In this document: positions 1 through 6,461 of the stretch, piece by piece
How the letters are laid out: each line of letters begins with the position of its first letter
Numbering within the stretch: the stretch's first letter is position 1
Assembly (NCBI GenBank): GCA_964445375.1
Contig: CAYUKO010000142.1
Coordinates: 1-9,616 of the forward strand
Direction: 5' to 3'
From: COE1 sp964445375
GTDB lineage: Bacteria > Bacillota > Clostridia > Lachnospirales > Lachnospiraceae
Length of the DNA: 9,616 nucleotides
Translations under genes and position numbers: made by a program
Notes under the pieces: model-generated
What the model was told of the DNA's origin: nothing
What the model saw: the letters and a program-made list of their open reading frames with translations, nothing else
The model's database searches: none

Positions 1-680
1 AATTAAGCGGTGAAGCGCTTGCTGGTGAGAAAAAGACAGGATTTGATGAGGCAACAGTAACACAGGTTGCAAAGCAGGTAAAAGCTATTGTTGACGGTGG
101 TACTCAGGTAGGTATTGTTATTGGTGGTGGAAACTTCTGGAGAGGAAGAACAAGTGAAACAATCGACAGACCAAAGGCAGATCAGATTGGTATGCTGGCA
201 ACGATTATGAACTGTATTTATGTTTCGGAAATTTTCCGTTCTGTTGGCATGGGAACTGAAATTTATACACCTTTTCAGTGTTCATCCTTTACAGAGCTTT
301 TCTCTAAGGACAAGGCTGTTAACGCATTAGAAAGCGGAAAGGTTGTTTTCTTTGCAGGTGGAACAGGTCATCCATATTTCTCAACAGATACAGGTGTTGT
401 ACTTCGTGCGATTGAAGTAGAAGCAGATGTGATTCTTCTTGCTAAGGCTATCGATGGTGTATATGATGATGATCCAAGAGTGAATGCTGCGGCAAAGAAA
501 TATGATGAAGTATCTATCGATGAAGTAATTGCAAAGAACTTACAGGTAATGGATATGACAGCATCTATTCTTGCAAGAGATAATAAGATGCCAATGTGGG
601 TATTCGGATTGAATGAAGAGAACAGCATTGTTAATACATTAAATGGTAAATTTAATGGTACCAAGGTTACCGTATCATAA
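1..680 (+). CDS. pyrH: UMP kinase (uridylate kinase), 5'-truncated by window edge
   Basis: PyrH phosphorylates UMP to UDP with ATP in the cytoplasm, a committed step of pyrimidine nucleotide supply for RNA, DNA and UDP-sugars. The frame is open from the first base: codons begin at base 3 with LSGEAL, the conserved N-terminal amino-acid-kinase motif, and bases 1-2 are the end of a codon, probably the preceding Lys. About 225 residues are visible and roughly 6-8 are missing, given a family length of 230-240. Visible motifs are GGGNFWRG (nucleotide/phosphate loop, about 123-146), DQIGMLATIMN (about 181-213), GGTGHPYFSTDT (about 358-393) and KAIDGVYDDDP (about 445-477). An internal ATG at 192 lies inside the conserved core and is not the real start. 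frr follows 31 bp downstream, as in most Firmicutes, with no terminator between them, so they are probably cotranscribed. Identification is secure. Confidence 0.96.
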   Translation, partial: LSGEALAGEKKTGFDEATVTQVAKQVKAIVDGGTQVGIVIGGGNFWRGRTSETIDRPKADQIGMLATIMNCIYVSEIFRSVGMGTEIYTPFQCSSFTELFSKDKAVNALESGKVVFFAGGTGHPYFSTDTGVVLRAIEVEADVILLAKAIDGVYDDDPRVNAAAKKYDEVSIDEVIAKNLQVMDMTASILARDNKMPMWVFGLNEENSIVNTLNGKFNGTKVTVS

Positions 681-711
681 ACATATTTGATAAAACAGGA
701 GGACATTTATA

Positions 712-1263
712 ATGGATGCAAGAGTAAAACCTTTTGAAGAGAAGATGCAGAAAGCATATGACTTTCTTTTAAATGATTATCAGGGAATTCGTGCAGGACG
801 TGCAAATCCTCATGTACTTGATAAGTTAAAGGTAGATTATTATGGAACACCAACACCAATCCAGCAGGTAGGTAATATTACAGTTCCAGAAGCAAGAATG
901 ATTCAGATTGCACCATGGGAAAAGAGCTTAATTCGTGAAATCGAGAAGGCAATTATGGCTTCCGATATCGGAATCACACCAAGCAACGATGGTTCTGTTA
1001 TCCGTCTTGTATTCCCGGAATTAACAGAGGAACGTAGAAAAGATCTCGTTAAGGATGTAAAGAAGAAGGGCGAAGATGCAAAGGTTGCGGTTCGTAATAT
1101 CCGTAGAGAAGCAAATGATTCCTTTAAGAAGCTGGCAAAGACAGAAGTTTCAGAGGATGAAATCAAGGATTTAGAAGATGTAGTACAGAAGCTTACCGAT
1201 AAATTTATCAAAGATATTGATAAGGCAATCGAAGAGAAGTCTAAGGAAATTATGACTGTATAA
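712..1263 (+). CDS. frr: Ribosome recycling factor (RRF)
   Basis: RRF works with EF-G to split the post-termination ribosome into subunits. The 183-residue length is close to the usual 185. Family signatures are GIRAGRANPHVLDKL near residues 25-39 (start of the long helix), the YYGTPTPIQQVGNITVPEAR segment (domain II entry) and VRNIRREAND near residue 130, which carries the conserved Arg of domain I. The C-terminal third is a highly charged helix, as expected for the three-helix bundle. The start is fixed by an AGGAGGA site at 697-703, 8 nt before the ATG, one of the strongest ribosome binding sites in the window. The gene sits between pyrH and uppS, the standard Firmicute arrangement, and is followed by a terminator-like hairpin. 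Nothing is unusual in the protein. Confidence 0.98.
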   Translation: MDARVKPFEEKMQKAYDFLLNDYQGIRAGRANPHVLDKLKVDYYGTPTPIQQVGNITVPEARMIQIAPWEKSLIREIEKAIMASDIGITPSNDGSVIRLVFPELTEERRKDLVKDVKKKGEDAKVAVRNIRREANDSFKKLAKTEVSEDEIKDLEDVVQKLTDKFIKDIDKAIEEKSKEIMTV

Positions 1264-1284
1264 ATGATACATCGGTGAATGATG

Positions 1285-1327
1285 AAGTGGGGGCAGTACA
1301 TGACGGGTGTAGTGTCCCTATTTTTTT
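1285..1327 (+). terminator. Intrinsic terminator-like hairpin between frr and uppS (possible attenuator)
   Basis: Bases 1288-1299 pair with 1309-1320: a GGG/CCC base, C-G and A-T pairs, one G-G mismatch (1296/1312), two G-T wobbles, and a closing TAC/GTA next to the 9-nt loop at 1300-1308. Seven Ts follow at 1321-1327, and the As at 1285-1286 can pair with the first Ts. This is the usual form of a Rho-independent terminator. It begins 21 bp after the frr stop. The uppS ribosome binding site (GGAG at 1335-1338) and its ATG at 1346 follow immediately, leaving no room for a separate uppS promoter after it. If it works, it must terminate only partly or conditionally. I did not compute its folding energy. 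Confidence 0.6.
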
Positions 1328-1345
1328 GGTGAAAGGAGATAGATT

Positions 1346-2053
1346 ATGAAAGTGCCTACACATATAGCAATTATTTTAGATGGTAATGGTAGATGGGCGA
1401 AAGCAAAGGGACTGCCGAGAAAGGCTGGGCATGTTCAGGGTGCGAAAAATGTAGAGAAGATTTGTGAAGAGGCATACAATCTTGGCGTTCAGTATCTTAC
1501 GGTTTATGCGTTTTCGACTGAGAATTGGAATAGACCACAGGATGAAGTAGATGCGTTGATGCATCTTTTACGTAATTACATGAAGACTTGTCTTAAGACA
1601 GCAGAGAAGAATAATATGTGTGTTCGTGTAATTGGAGATAAGACAAGACTGGCTGAGGATATCAGAACAAGTATTGCCGAGTTGGAAGAAGCTTCTAAGA
1701 ACAATACCGGACTTCATTTCCAGATTGCTCTTAATTATGGAAGCAGAGATGAGATTACAAGAGCGGTAAAGAGTGTGGCTGGAAAGGTAGCAGCAGGTGA
1801 ATTGTCTGCGGAAGATGTTACAGAAGAAGTGATCGCCAATGAGCTTGATACAGCAGGAATTCCTGATCCGGATTTGATGATTCGAACATCGGGTGAACAG
1901 AGAATTTCTAATTATCTGTTGTGGCAGCTGGCATATGCAGAATTCTATTTTACACCTGTTCCATGGCCTGATTTTACCAAGGATGAATTGGTGAAGGCGA
2001 TAGAAGCCTATGAGCATAGAGACAGAAGATATGGACTTGTGAAGGAGGAGTAA
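1346..2053 (+). CDS. uppS: Isoprenyl transferase / undecaprenyl diphosphate synthase
   Basis: UppS is the cytosolic cis-prenyltransferase that adds IPP units to farnesyl diphosphate to make the C55 carrier lipid for peptidoglycan and other wall polymers. The protein has 235 residues, within the family range. HIAIILDGNGRWAKAKG gives the catalytic/Mg-binding Asp12 in the DGNGRW P-loop. It is followed by AFSTENWNRP (near residues 53-62), ALNYGSRDEI, and the C-terminal RTSGEQRISNYLLWQ block with Arg180, Arg186 and Ser188 for IPP pyrophosphate binding. Glu199 in AYAEFYF matches the second metal ligand. RTSGE in place of RTGGE is a common variant. A GGAG site at 1335-1338 fixes the ATG start. cdsA begins one base after the stop. 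Polyprenol chain length cannot be read from the sequence, but UppS is the usual assignment in this context. Confidence 0.96.
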   Translation: MKVPTHIAIILDGNGRWAKAKGLPRKAGHVQGAKNVEKICEEAYNLGVQYLTVYAFSTENWNRPQDEVDALMHLLRNYMKTCLKTAEKNNMCVRVIGDKTRLAEDIRTSIAELEEASKNNTGLHFQIALNYGSRDEITRAVKSVAGKVAAGELSAEDVTEEVIANELDTAGIPDPDLMIRTSGEQRISNYLLWQLAYAEFYFTPVPWPDFTKDELVKAIEAYEHRDRRYGLVKEE

Positions 2054-2054
2054 C

Positions 2055-2882
2055 ATGGCTTCCAAGATTAGTAAAGAGAGAACAATTAGCAGTATTGTGC
2101 TTGTCATTATTGCATTGGCAACGATATTACCGGGCGGACCGGTTCTTGCCATTACATTATATCTGATTTCCAATGTGGCATTTTTAGAATTAACGAAAGC
2201 ATGTGGAATCAGAACAGGTAAGAAGTTAAATGCATTGGAGGTTACAGGACTTCTTGCGATAGCAGCATATTATATGCTGATTTTCTTTGCACAAACTCAC
2301 ACATATTTCATGATTGCAGTGATTTTGTTATTAATGGCGCTTATGTTTGTCTATGTTTTTTCTTTTCCGAAATTCACAGCAAACCAGGTAATGGCAACGT
2401 ATTTCTCATTGATTTATGCACCGGTAATGTTGTCGTTTATCTTTTTGACAAGAGAGCTGGAGCATGGCGTGTATCTGGTATGGATGATTTTCATTAGTTC
2501 ATGGATTTCCGATACCTGTGCATATCTGGTGGGAGTCCTGATGGGAAAGCATAAGCTTGTACCACAGCTTAGTCCGAAGAAAACGATAGAGGGTTCTTTG
2601 GGTGGAATCCTAGGTTCAGCAGTGGTTGGTGCTTTGTTTGGAGCCTTCTTGTTAGATAAGACGCTTGGTGGCCATCAGTTTGGCGTTATGCTGTTTGTGA
2701 TTGGTGCGATTGGGTCTGTGATTTCACAGGTTGGAGATTTGGCGGCGTCCGCAATTAAGCGTAATCATGATATTAAGGATTATGGAAATCTGATTCCGGG
2801 ACATGGCGGAATTATGGATCGTTTTGACAGTGTGATTTTTACAGCGCCAATGATTTATTTTCTGATTATTATGTTTTTGTAG
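2055..2882 (+). CDS. cdsA: Phosphatidate cytidylyltransferase (CDP-diglyceride synthase)
   Basis: CdsA converts phosphatidic acid and CTP to CDP-diacylglycerol, the branch point for bacterial phospholipids, in the cytoplasmic membrane. The 275 residues are mostly hydrophobic, with about eight apparent membrane segments; the first two fall near residues 12-50. The C-terminal family signature is complete: SAIKRNHDIKDYGNLIPGHG runs from residue 232 and continues GIMDRFD to residue 258, including Lys235-Arg236, Lys241-Asp242 and Asp255-Arg256-Phe-Asp258. Asp228 in the upstream GDLAAS belongs to the same active site. The start is one base after the uppS stop. Its ribosome binding site, AAGGAGGAG at 2042-2050, is embedded in the last codons of uppS, so the two genes are very likely translationally coupled. 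A gap of about 170 bp follows before dxr, the largest in the window. Confidence 0.97.
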   Translation: MASKISKERTISSIVLVIIALATILPGGPVLAITLYLISNVAFLELTKACGIRTGKKLNALEVTGLLAIAAYYMLIFFAQTHTYFMIAVILLLMALMFVYVFSFPKFTANQVMATYFSLIYAPVMLSFIFLTRELEHGVYLVWMIFISSWISDTCAYLVGVLMGKHKLVPQLSPKKTIEGSLGGILGSAVVGALFGAFLLDKTLGGHQFGVMLFVIGAIGSVISQVGDLAASAIKRNHDIKDYGNLIPGHGGIMDRFDSVIFTAPMIYFLIIMFL

Positions 2883-2892
2883 TTTTTAGCAG

Positions 2893-2922
2893 GTTACCGG
2901 TAACAGAGTGAACCGTAACAGA
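2893..2922. repeat. Perfect 12-bp palindrome with an extra direct half-site; candidate operator
   Basis: GTTACCGGTAAC at 2893-2904 is a perfect two-fold palindrome. Its right half reads on as GTAACAGA (2900-2907), and the same eight bases recur at 2915-2922, start-to-start spacing 15 bp; the wider stretches 2896-2907 and 2911-2922 are also similar. The dyad has no spare loop and no T-run after it, so it does not look like a terminator; a binding site for a dimeric regulator fits better. It lies just after the cdsA stop and about 57 bp upstream of the TATAAT box described separately. No regulator is recognised from the motif, and chance cannot be excluded. Confidence 0.4.
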
Positions 2923-2936
2923 AAGAGAATTCACAT

Positions 2937-2967
2937 AGGACATGAAATAGATGTATATAAATATAAT
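2937..2967 (+). promoter_or_regulatory. Candidate sigma-A type promoter for dxr and downstream genes
   Basis: TATAAT at 2962-2967 is a perfect -10 consensus inside an AT-rich stretch (2949-2971). The best upstream partner is AGGACA at 2937-2942, which matches the last four bases of the TTGACA -35 box. The spacer is 19 bp, two longer than ideal. Transcription would begin near 2974, giving a leader of about 55-80 nt that is strikingly purine-rich. The position in the only large gap of the cluster favours a real promoter, but the weak -35 and long spacer keep this tentative. Confidence 0.4.
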
Positions 2968-3039
2968 AAATTCGTGCATAAATAGAAAGCAGAAAGAGCA
3001 AAGAGAGAAACAATAGTGAGGAAATGACATGTGTGTCAG

Positions 3040-3055
3040 AAAGGAAAAAGAAGTG
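3040..3055 (+). promoter_or_regulatory. Ribosome binding site supporting a GTG start for dxr
   Basis: AAAGGA at 3040-3045 lies 7 nt before GTG at 3053. Starting here gives MKKIAILGSTGSIG, the typical N-terminus of Dxr. An in-frame ATG at 3029 also has a usable site (GAGG at 3018-3021, 7 nt spacing) but would add eight mostly charged residues (MCVRKEKE) before the nucleotide-binding strand. The GTG also overlaps the stop of a 10-codon ORF (3024-3056) as GTGA. Confidence 0.5.
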
Positions 3056-4204
3056 AAAAAGATAGCAATATTAGGTTCAACTGGTTCGATAGGAACGCAA
3101 ACGCTTGAAATAGTGAGAGAAAATCCGGATTTGGAGGTTGTTGCGCTGGCAGCGGGAAATAACGTAAAGCTGCTGGAGGAACAAATCAGAGAATTTAAAC
3201 CAAGACTGGTATCTTTACAAAGTGAAGAGGCTTGCGAAGATTTAAAGGCAAGAATAGCAGATATGCAGGTGGAAGTAGTGCCTGGTATGGAAGGTCTTAT
3301 TCGTATTGCGGAAATGGAAGAATCAGAGGTTCTTGTAACTGCCATTGTAGGAATGATTGGTATCAGACCAACGATTGCAGCCATTAAGAAGAAGAAAGAT
3401 ATTGCGCTTGCCAATAAGGAAACACTTGTTACCGCAGGACATATTATTATGCCATTAGCAGCGCAGATGGGCGTTTCCATCCTTCCAGTGGATAGTGAGC
3501 ATAGTGCCATTTTCCAATCTATGCAGGGTGAGAGTAAGGATAGAATAAGCAAGCTCTTAATTACAGCTTCCGGTGGTCCATTTAGAGGAAGGACAAAAGA
3601 GGAGCTTGTAAATATTCAGGTTGAGGATGCCTTAAAGCATCCAAACTGGTCAATGGGAAGCAAGATTACCATTGATTCGGCAACATTGGTAAACAAAGGC
3701 CTTGAGGTTATGGAAGCAAAGTGGCTGTTTGATGTTGACTTAGATAGAATCCAGGTTGTGGTTCATCCGCAGAGCGTGATTCATTCTATGGTCGAGTATG
3801 TGGATGGCGGTATTATCGCACAGCTTGGAACACCGGATATGAAGCTTCCGATTCAGTATGCGTTATTCTATCCGGATCGTAGACCAATGAATGGAAAACG
3901 CTTAGATTTCTATGAATTGGGAAGTATAACCTTTGAGAAGCCGGATATGGAAACCTTTACAGGATTAAAGCTTGCGATGCAGGCGGCAAGAGAGGGTGGA
4001 AGTGTACCGACCGTATTTAATGCAGCGAATGAAAAGGCAGTCAGTCTGTTCTTGAATAGAAAGATTCGTTTCCTTGAAATCCCGGAAATCATTGAGATGT
4101 GTATGAATGCGCACGAAAAAGTAGAGAATCCGGATGTGGAGCAGATTTTGAAGGCAGAAAAAGAGACTTATGAATTGATTCAAACAAAATATGGAAATAA
4201 TTAA
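3053..4204 (+). CDS. dxr: 1-deoxy-D-xylulose 5-phosphate reductoisomerase
   Basis: Dxr (IspC) rearranges and reduces DXP to 2-C-methyl-D-erythritol 4-phosphate with NADPH and a divalent metal, the first committed MEP-pathway step and the fosmidomycin target. From the GTG at 3053 the protein has 383 residues, normal for the family. The N-terminal GSTGSIG (8-14) is the NADPH-binding loop, ANKETLVTAG starts at 120, and PVDSEHSAIFQ carries metal ligands Asp147 and Glu149. NKGLEVMEAKWLF supplies Asn214, Lys215 and the third metal ligand Glu218. The C-terminal domain with FNAANEKAV is present. The alternative in-frame ATG at 3029 would give 391 residues; I prefer 3053 because it matches the family N-terminus. 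A possible promoter lies upstream, and rseP follows after 51 bp. Confidence 0.96.
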   Translation: MKKIAILGSTGSIGTQTLEIVRENPDLEVVALAAGNNVKLLEEQIREFKPRLVSLQSEEACEDLKARIADMQVEVVPGMEGLIRIAEMEESEVLVTAIVGMIGIRPTIAAIKKKKDIALANKETLVTAGHIIMPLAAQMGVSILPVDSEHSAIFQSMQGESKDRISKLLITASGGPFRGRTKEELVNIQVEDALKHPNWSMGSKITIDSATLVNKGLEVMEAKWLFDVDLDRIQVVVHPQSVIHSMVEYVDGGIIAQLGTPDMKLPIQYALFYPDRRPMNGKRLDFYELGSITFEKPDMETFTGLKLAMQAAREGGSVPTVFNAANEKAVSLFLNRKIRFLEIPEIIEMCMNAHEKVENPDVEQILKAEKETYELIQTKYGNN

Positions 4205-4255
4205 GGCAGAGTTTTTTGGCTTGTTTGGAATTACTTATATTATTGGAGGTAAAAG

Positions 4256-5335
4256 ATGCTGGTAACGCTTATTGTATTTGTGCTTGTATTTAGCGTCGTG
4301 GTAATTGCACATGAATTAGGTCATTTTCTCATTGCAAAGCTGAATGGAATTAAGGTTTTGGAATTTGCAATTGGTATGGGTCCTTCGGTGGTGCAATTTA
4401 CCAAGGGGGAAACAAAATATGTCTTACGTCTTCTTCCACTTGGTGGAGCATGTATGTTTGAAGGGGAAGATGGCGTATCTTCTATTACGGATAAGGACAA
4501 AGAAGAAGGAAAAGAACAGGAGAAAGTGGAAGGCTCCTTTGCAGAAGCCAATGTATGGGCAAGAATTGCAACGGTATTTGCAGGACCGTTTTTTAACATT
4601 GTTCTTGCATTCCTGCTTTCTTTGATTGTTGTTGGATTCTCAGGGGCTATGAAGCCTACGATTAATTCTTTGATGGAAGGGTATCCGGCCGAGCAGGCAG
4701 GGCTTGAAGTTGGGGATGTGATTACTAAGATTGATGGAGAAAGAGTGTATCTGCAATCGGAGGTATCCCTAATCTCATCTATGAGTCGTGGAAAAGAAAT
4801 GGAGATAGAATATCTTCGTGATGGAGAGAAGCATGAAACTATATTGACACCTAAGTATAGTGAAGAAGATGCACGCTATTATATCGGGTTTGCGAGTGGT
4901 GAAGTTGTAGAATGTAAGGGCTTAAAGCTCATTCAGTATAGTGCATATGAGGTTCGTTACTGGCTCAATGCTACCGTAAAGAGCTTACTTATGTTAGTAC
5001 AGGGACAGCTCTCCAAGGATGATTTGTCAGGACCGGTTGGTATTGCAGTGACCATTGATGAAACCATAGAACAGACAATGCCGTACGGATTATCCACTAC
5101 GATATTGACAATGATTAATTTTGCTGTTTTATTGAGCGTGAATCTTGGAGTGATGAACTTATTACCAATTCCGGCACTGGATGGAGGAAGATTGTTGTTC
5201 CTTTTCATCGAAGTAGTTCGTGGAAAGCCTCTTCCACCAGAGAAGGAAGGTATTGTTCATTTTGTGGGATTTGTAGCACTGATGATTCTTATGGTATTTG
5301 TTATGTATAACGATATCGCAAGAATATTTGCATAA
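4256..5335 (+). CDS. rseP: RIP site-2 zinc metalloprotease (RseP/RasP family)
   Basis: This membrane-embedded protease cuts substrates within the bilayer; homologues release sigma factors by degrading anti-sigma factors and clear signal-peptide remnants. The 359 residues hold HELGH at 19-23 in the first membrane segment (zinc ligands His19 and His23, catalytic Glu20). A second hydrophobic segment lies near 103-127, one PDZ domain near 133-210 (GYPAEQAGLEVGDVITKIDG), and the C-terminal NLLPIPALDGG motif at 301-311 has the third zinc ligand Asp309. A final membrane segment ends the protein. Residues 79-93 form a short Lys/Glu-rich insert between the first two membrane segments. GGAGG at 4245-4249, 6 nt before the ATG, fixes the start. 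It has one PDZ domain, as in RasP of Bacillus, rather than the two of E. coli RseP. Its substrate is unknown; no anti-sigma gene is nearby. Confidence 0.95.
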   Translation: MLVTLIVFVLVFSVVVIAHELGHFLIAKLNGIKVLEFAIGMGPSVVQFTKGETKYVLRLLPLGGACMFEGEDGVSSITDKDKEEGKEQEKVEGSFAEANVWARIATVFAGPFFNIVLAFLLSLIVVGFSGAMKPTINSLMEGYPAEQAGLEVGDVITKIDGERVYLQSEVSLISSMSRGKEMEIEYLRDGEKHETILTPKYSEEDARYYIGFASGEVVECKGLKLIQYSAYEVRYWLNATVKSLLMLVQGQLSKDDLSGPVGIAVTIDETIEQTMPYGLSTTILTMINFAVLLSVNLGVMNLLPIPALDGGRLLFLFIEVVRGKPLPPEKEGIVHFVGFVALMILMVFVMYNDIARIFA

Positions 5336-5366
5336 GAAAAGGTTAGCCTTTTGGAAAGGATAAAAA

Positions 5367-6419
5367 ATGTTTCGAAATCAGACCAAAACAGTTCAGATAG
5401 GTAATAAAGTAATTGGCGGTGGCAATTCGATTATGATTCAGTCTATGACAAATACAAAGACGGAGGATGTAGCTGCCACAGTAAAGCAGATTTTAAGATT
5501 GCAGGAGGCGGGCTGTGATATTATCCGCAGCACGGTGCCAAATATGGAAGCGGCAAAGGCAATTGCGCAGATTAAGAAAGAGATAGCAATACCGTTAGTT
5601 GCAGACATTCATTTTGATTATAAGATGGCAATTGCAGCTATTGAAAATGGTGCAGATAAGATTCGTATTAACCCTGGTAATATCGGTAGCAAGGAGAAGG
5701 TTGCCGAGGTTGTTAAGGCAGCAAAGGAGCGTAATGTACCAATCCGAGTTGGCGTAAACAGTGGTTCTCTGGAAAAGAATTTAGTTGAGAAATACCATGG
5801 GGTAACAGCAGAAGGAATCGTAGAAAGTGCATTAGATAAGGTTGGCATTATCGAAGATTTAGGATATGACAATCTTGTCATAAGTATCAAGTCATCTGAT
5901 GTTATGATGAGTGTGAAAGCACATAGATTATTAGCTGGAAAGACGGTTTATCCGTTGCATGTTGGTATTACCGAATCAGGAACAGTAACAAGCGGAAATA
6001 TCAAGTCTGCGATTGGTCTTGGTATCATTTTAAATGAGGGAATTGGTGATACGATTCGTGTTTCCTTAACAGGAGATCCGGTGGAAGAGATTAAGTCAGC
6101 TAAGCTGATTTTAAGAACCTTAGGACTTCGAAAGGGTGGCATAGAGGTAGTATCCTGCCCAACCTGTGGAAGAACGAATATTGATTTAATCGGGCTTGCC
6201 AATCAGGTAGAAACCATGGTACAGGGATATGATCTGGATATTAAGGTTGCCGTTATGGGATGTGCGGTAAATGGACCTGGTGAGGCGAAGGAAGCTGATA
6301 TCGGAATTGCAGGAGGTATCGGTGAAGGTCTGTTGATCAAAAAGGGAGAGATTATCCGTAAGGTACCGGAAACGGAGCTTTTGGCAACGTTAAAAGCAGA
6401 GCTTGATAACTGGAAGTAG
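5367..6419 (+). CDS. ispG: (E)-4-hydroxy-3-methylbut-2-enyl-diphosphate synthase
   Basis: IspG (GcpE) reductively opens methylerythritol cyclodiphosphate to HMBPP, the penultimate MEP-pathway step, using a [4Fe-4S] cluster. The 350-residue length fits the short bacterial form, without the insert domain of plant and some other bacterial enzymes. The N-terminal TIM-barrel part shows IQSMTNTKTEDV, VADIHFDYKMA and KIRINPGNIG. The C-terminal part carries all cluster ligands: CPTCGR with Cys264 and Cys267, then GCAVNGPGEA with Cys299 and Glu306. The start is set by AAAGGA at 5355-5360, 6 nt before the ATG, which gives the usual family N-terminus (RNQTKTVQIGN). It lies 31 bp after rseP and 42 bp before polC, so cotranscription is likely. 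Having dxr and ispG in one cluster joins an early and a late step of the same pathway. Confidence 0.97.
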   Translation: MFRNQTKTVQIGNKVIGGGNSIMIQSMTNTKTEDVAATVKQILRLQEAGCDIIRSTVPNMEAAKAIAQIKKEIAIPLVADIHFDYKMAIAAIENGADKIRINPGNIGSKEKVAEVVKAAKERNVPIRVGVNSGSLEKNLVEKYHGVTAEGIVESALDKVGIIEDLGYDNLVISIKSSDVMMSVKAHRLLAGKTVYPLHVGITESGTVTSGNIKSAIGLGIILNEGIGDTIRVSLTGDPVEEIKSAKLILRTLGLRKGGIEVVSCPTCGRTNIDLIGLANQVETMVQGYDLDIKVAVMGCAVNGPGEAKEADIGIAGGIGEGLLIKKGEIIRKVPETELLATLKAELDNWK

Positions 6420-6461
6420 AATCAGGCTTACGGGGGGATACTTTAAGAAGGATGTGGCTAT

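Noticed and set aside
1568..2173. Minus-strand open frame across the uppS-cdsA junction
   Set aside because: Antisense to the catalytic C-terminus of uppS and the start of cdsA, with no recognisable product.
2869..3552. Minus-strand open frame spanning the cdsA-dxr gap and the start of dxr
   Set aside because: Mostly antisense to the well-conserved Dxr N-terminal half; the Ser/Ile-rich product is typical of a shadow frame.
4216..4243. Promoter-like TTGGCT-N16-TATTAT before rseP
   Set aside because: Transcription would begin around the rseP ribosome binding site (4245-4249), giving no usable leader; a chance AT-rich match is more likely.
4344..4625. Plus-strand open frame of 93 codons in a second frame inside rseP
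   Set aside because: Overlaps the conserved N-terminal half of rseP; basic, Trp/Arg-rich shadow product with no domain.
5337..5352. Small hairpin AAAAGG-TTAG-CCTTTT between rseP and ispG
   Set aside because: Only two G-C pairs and no downstream T-run beyond the stem; too weak for a terminator, and it borders the ispG ribosome binding site within an apparent operon.
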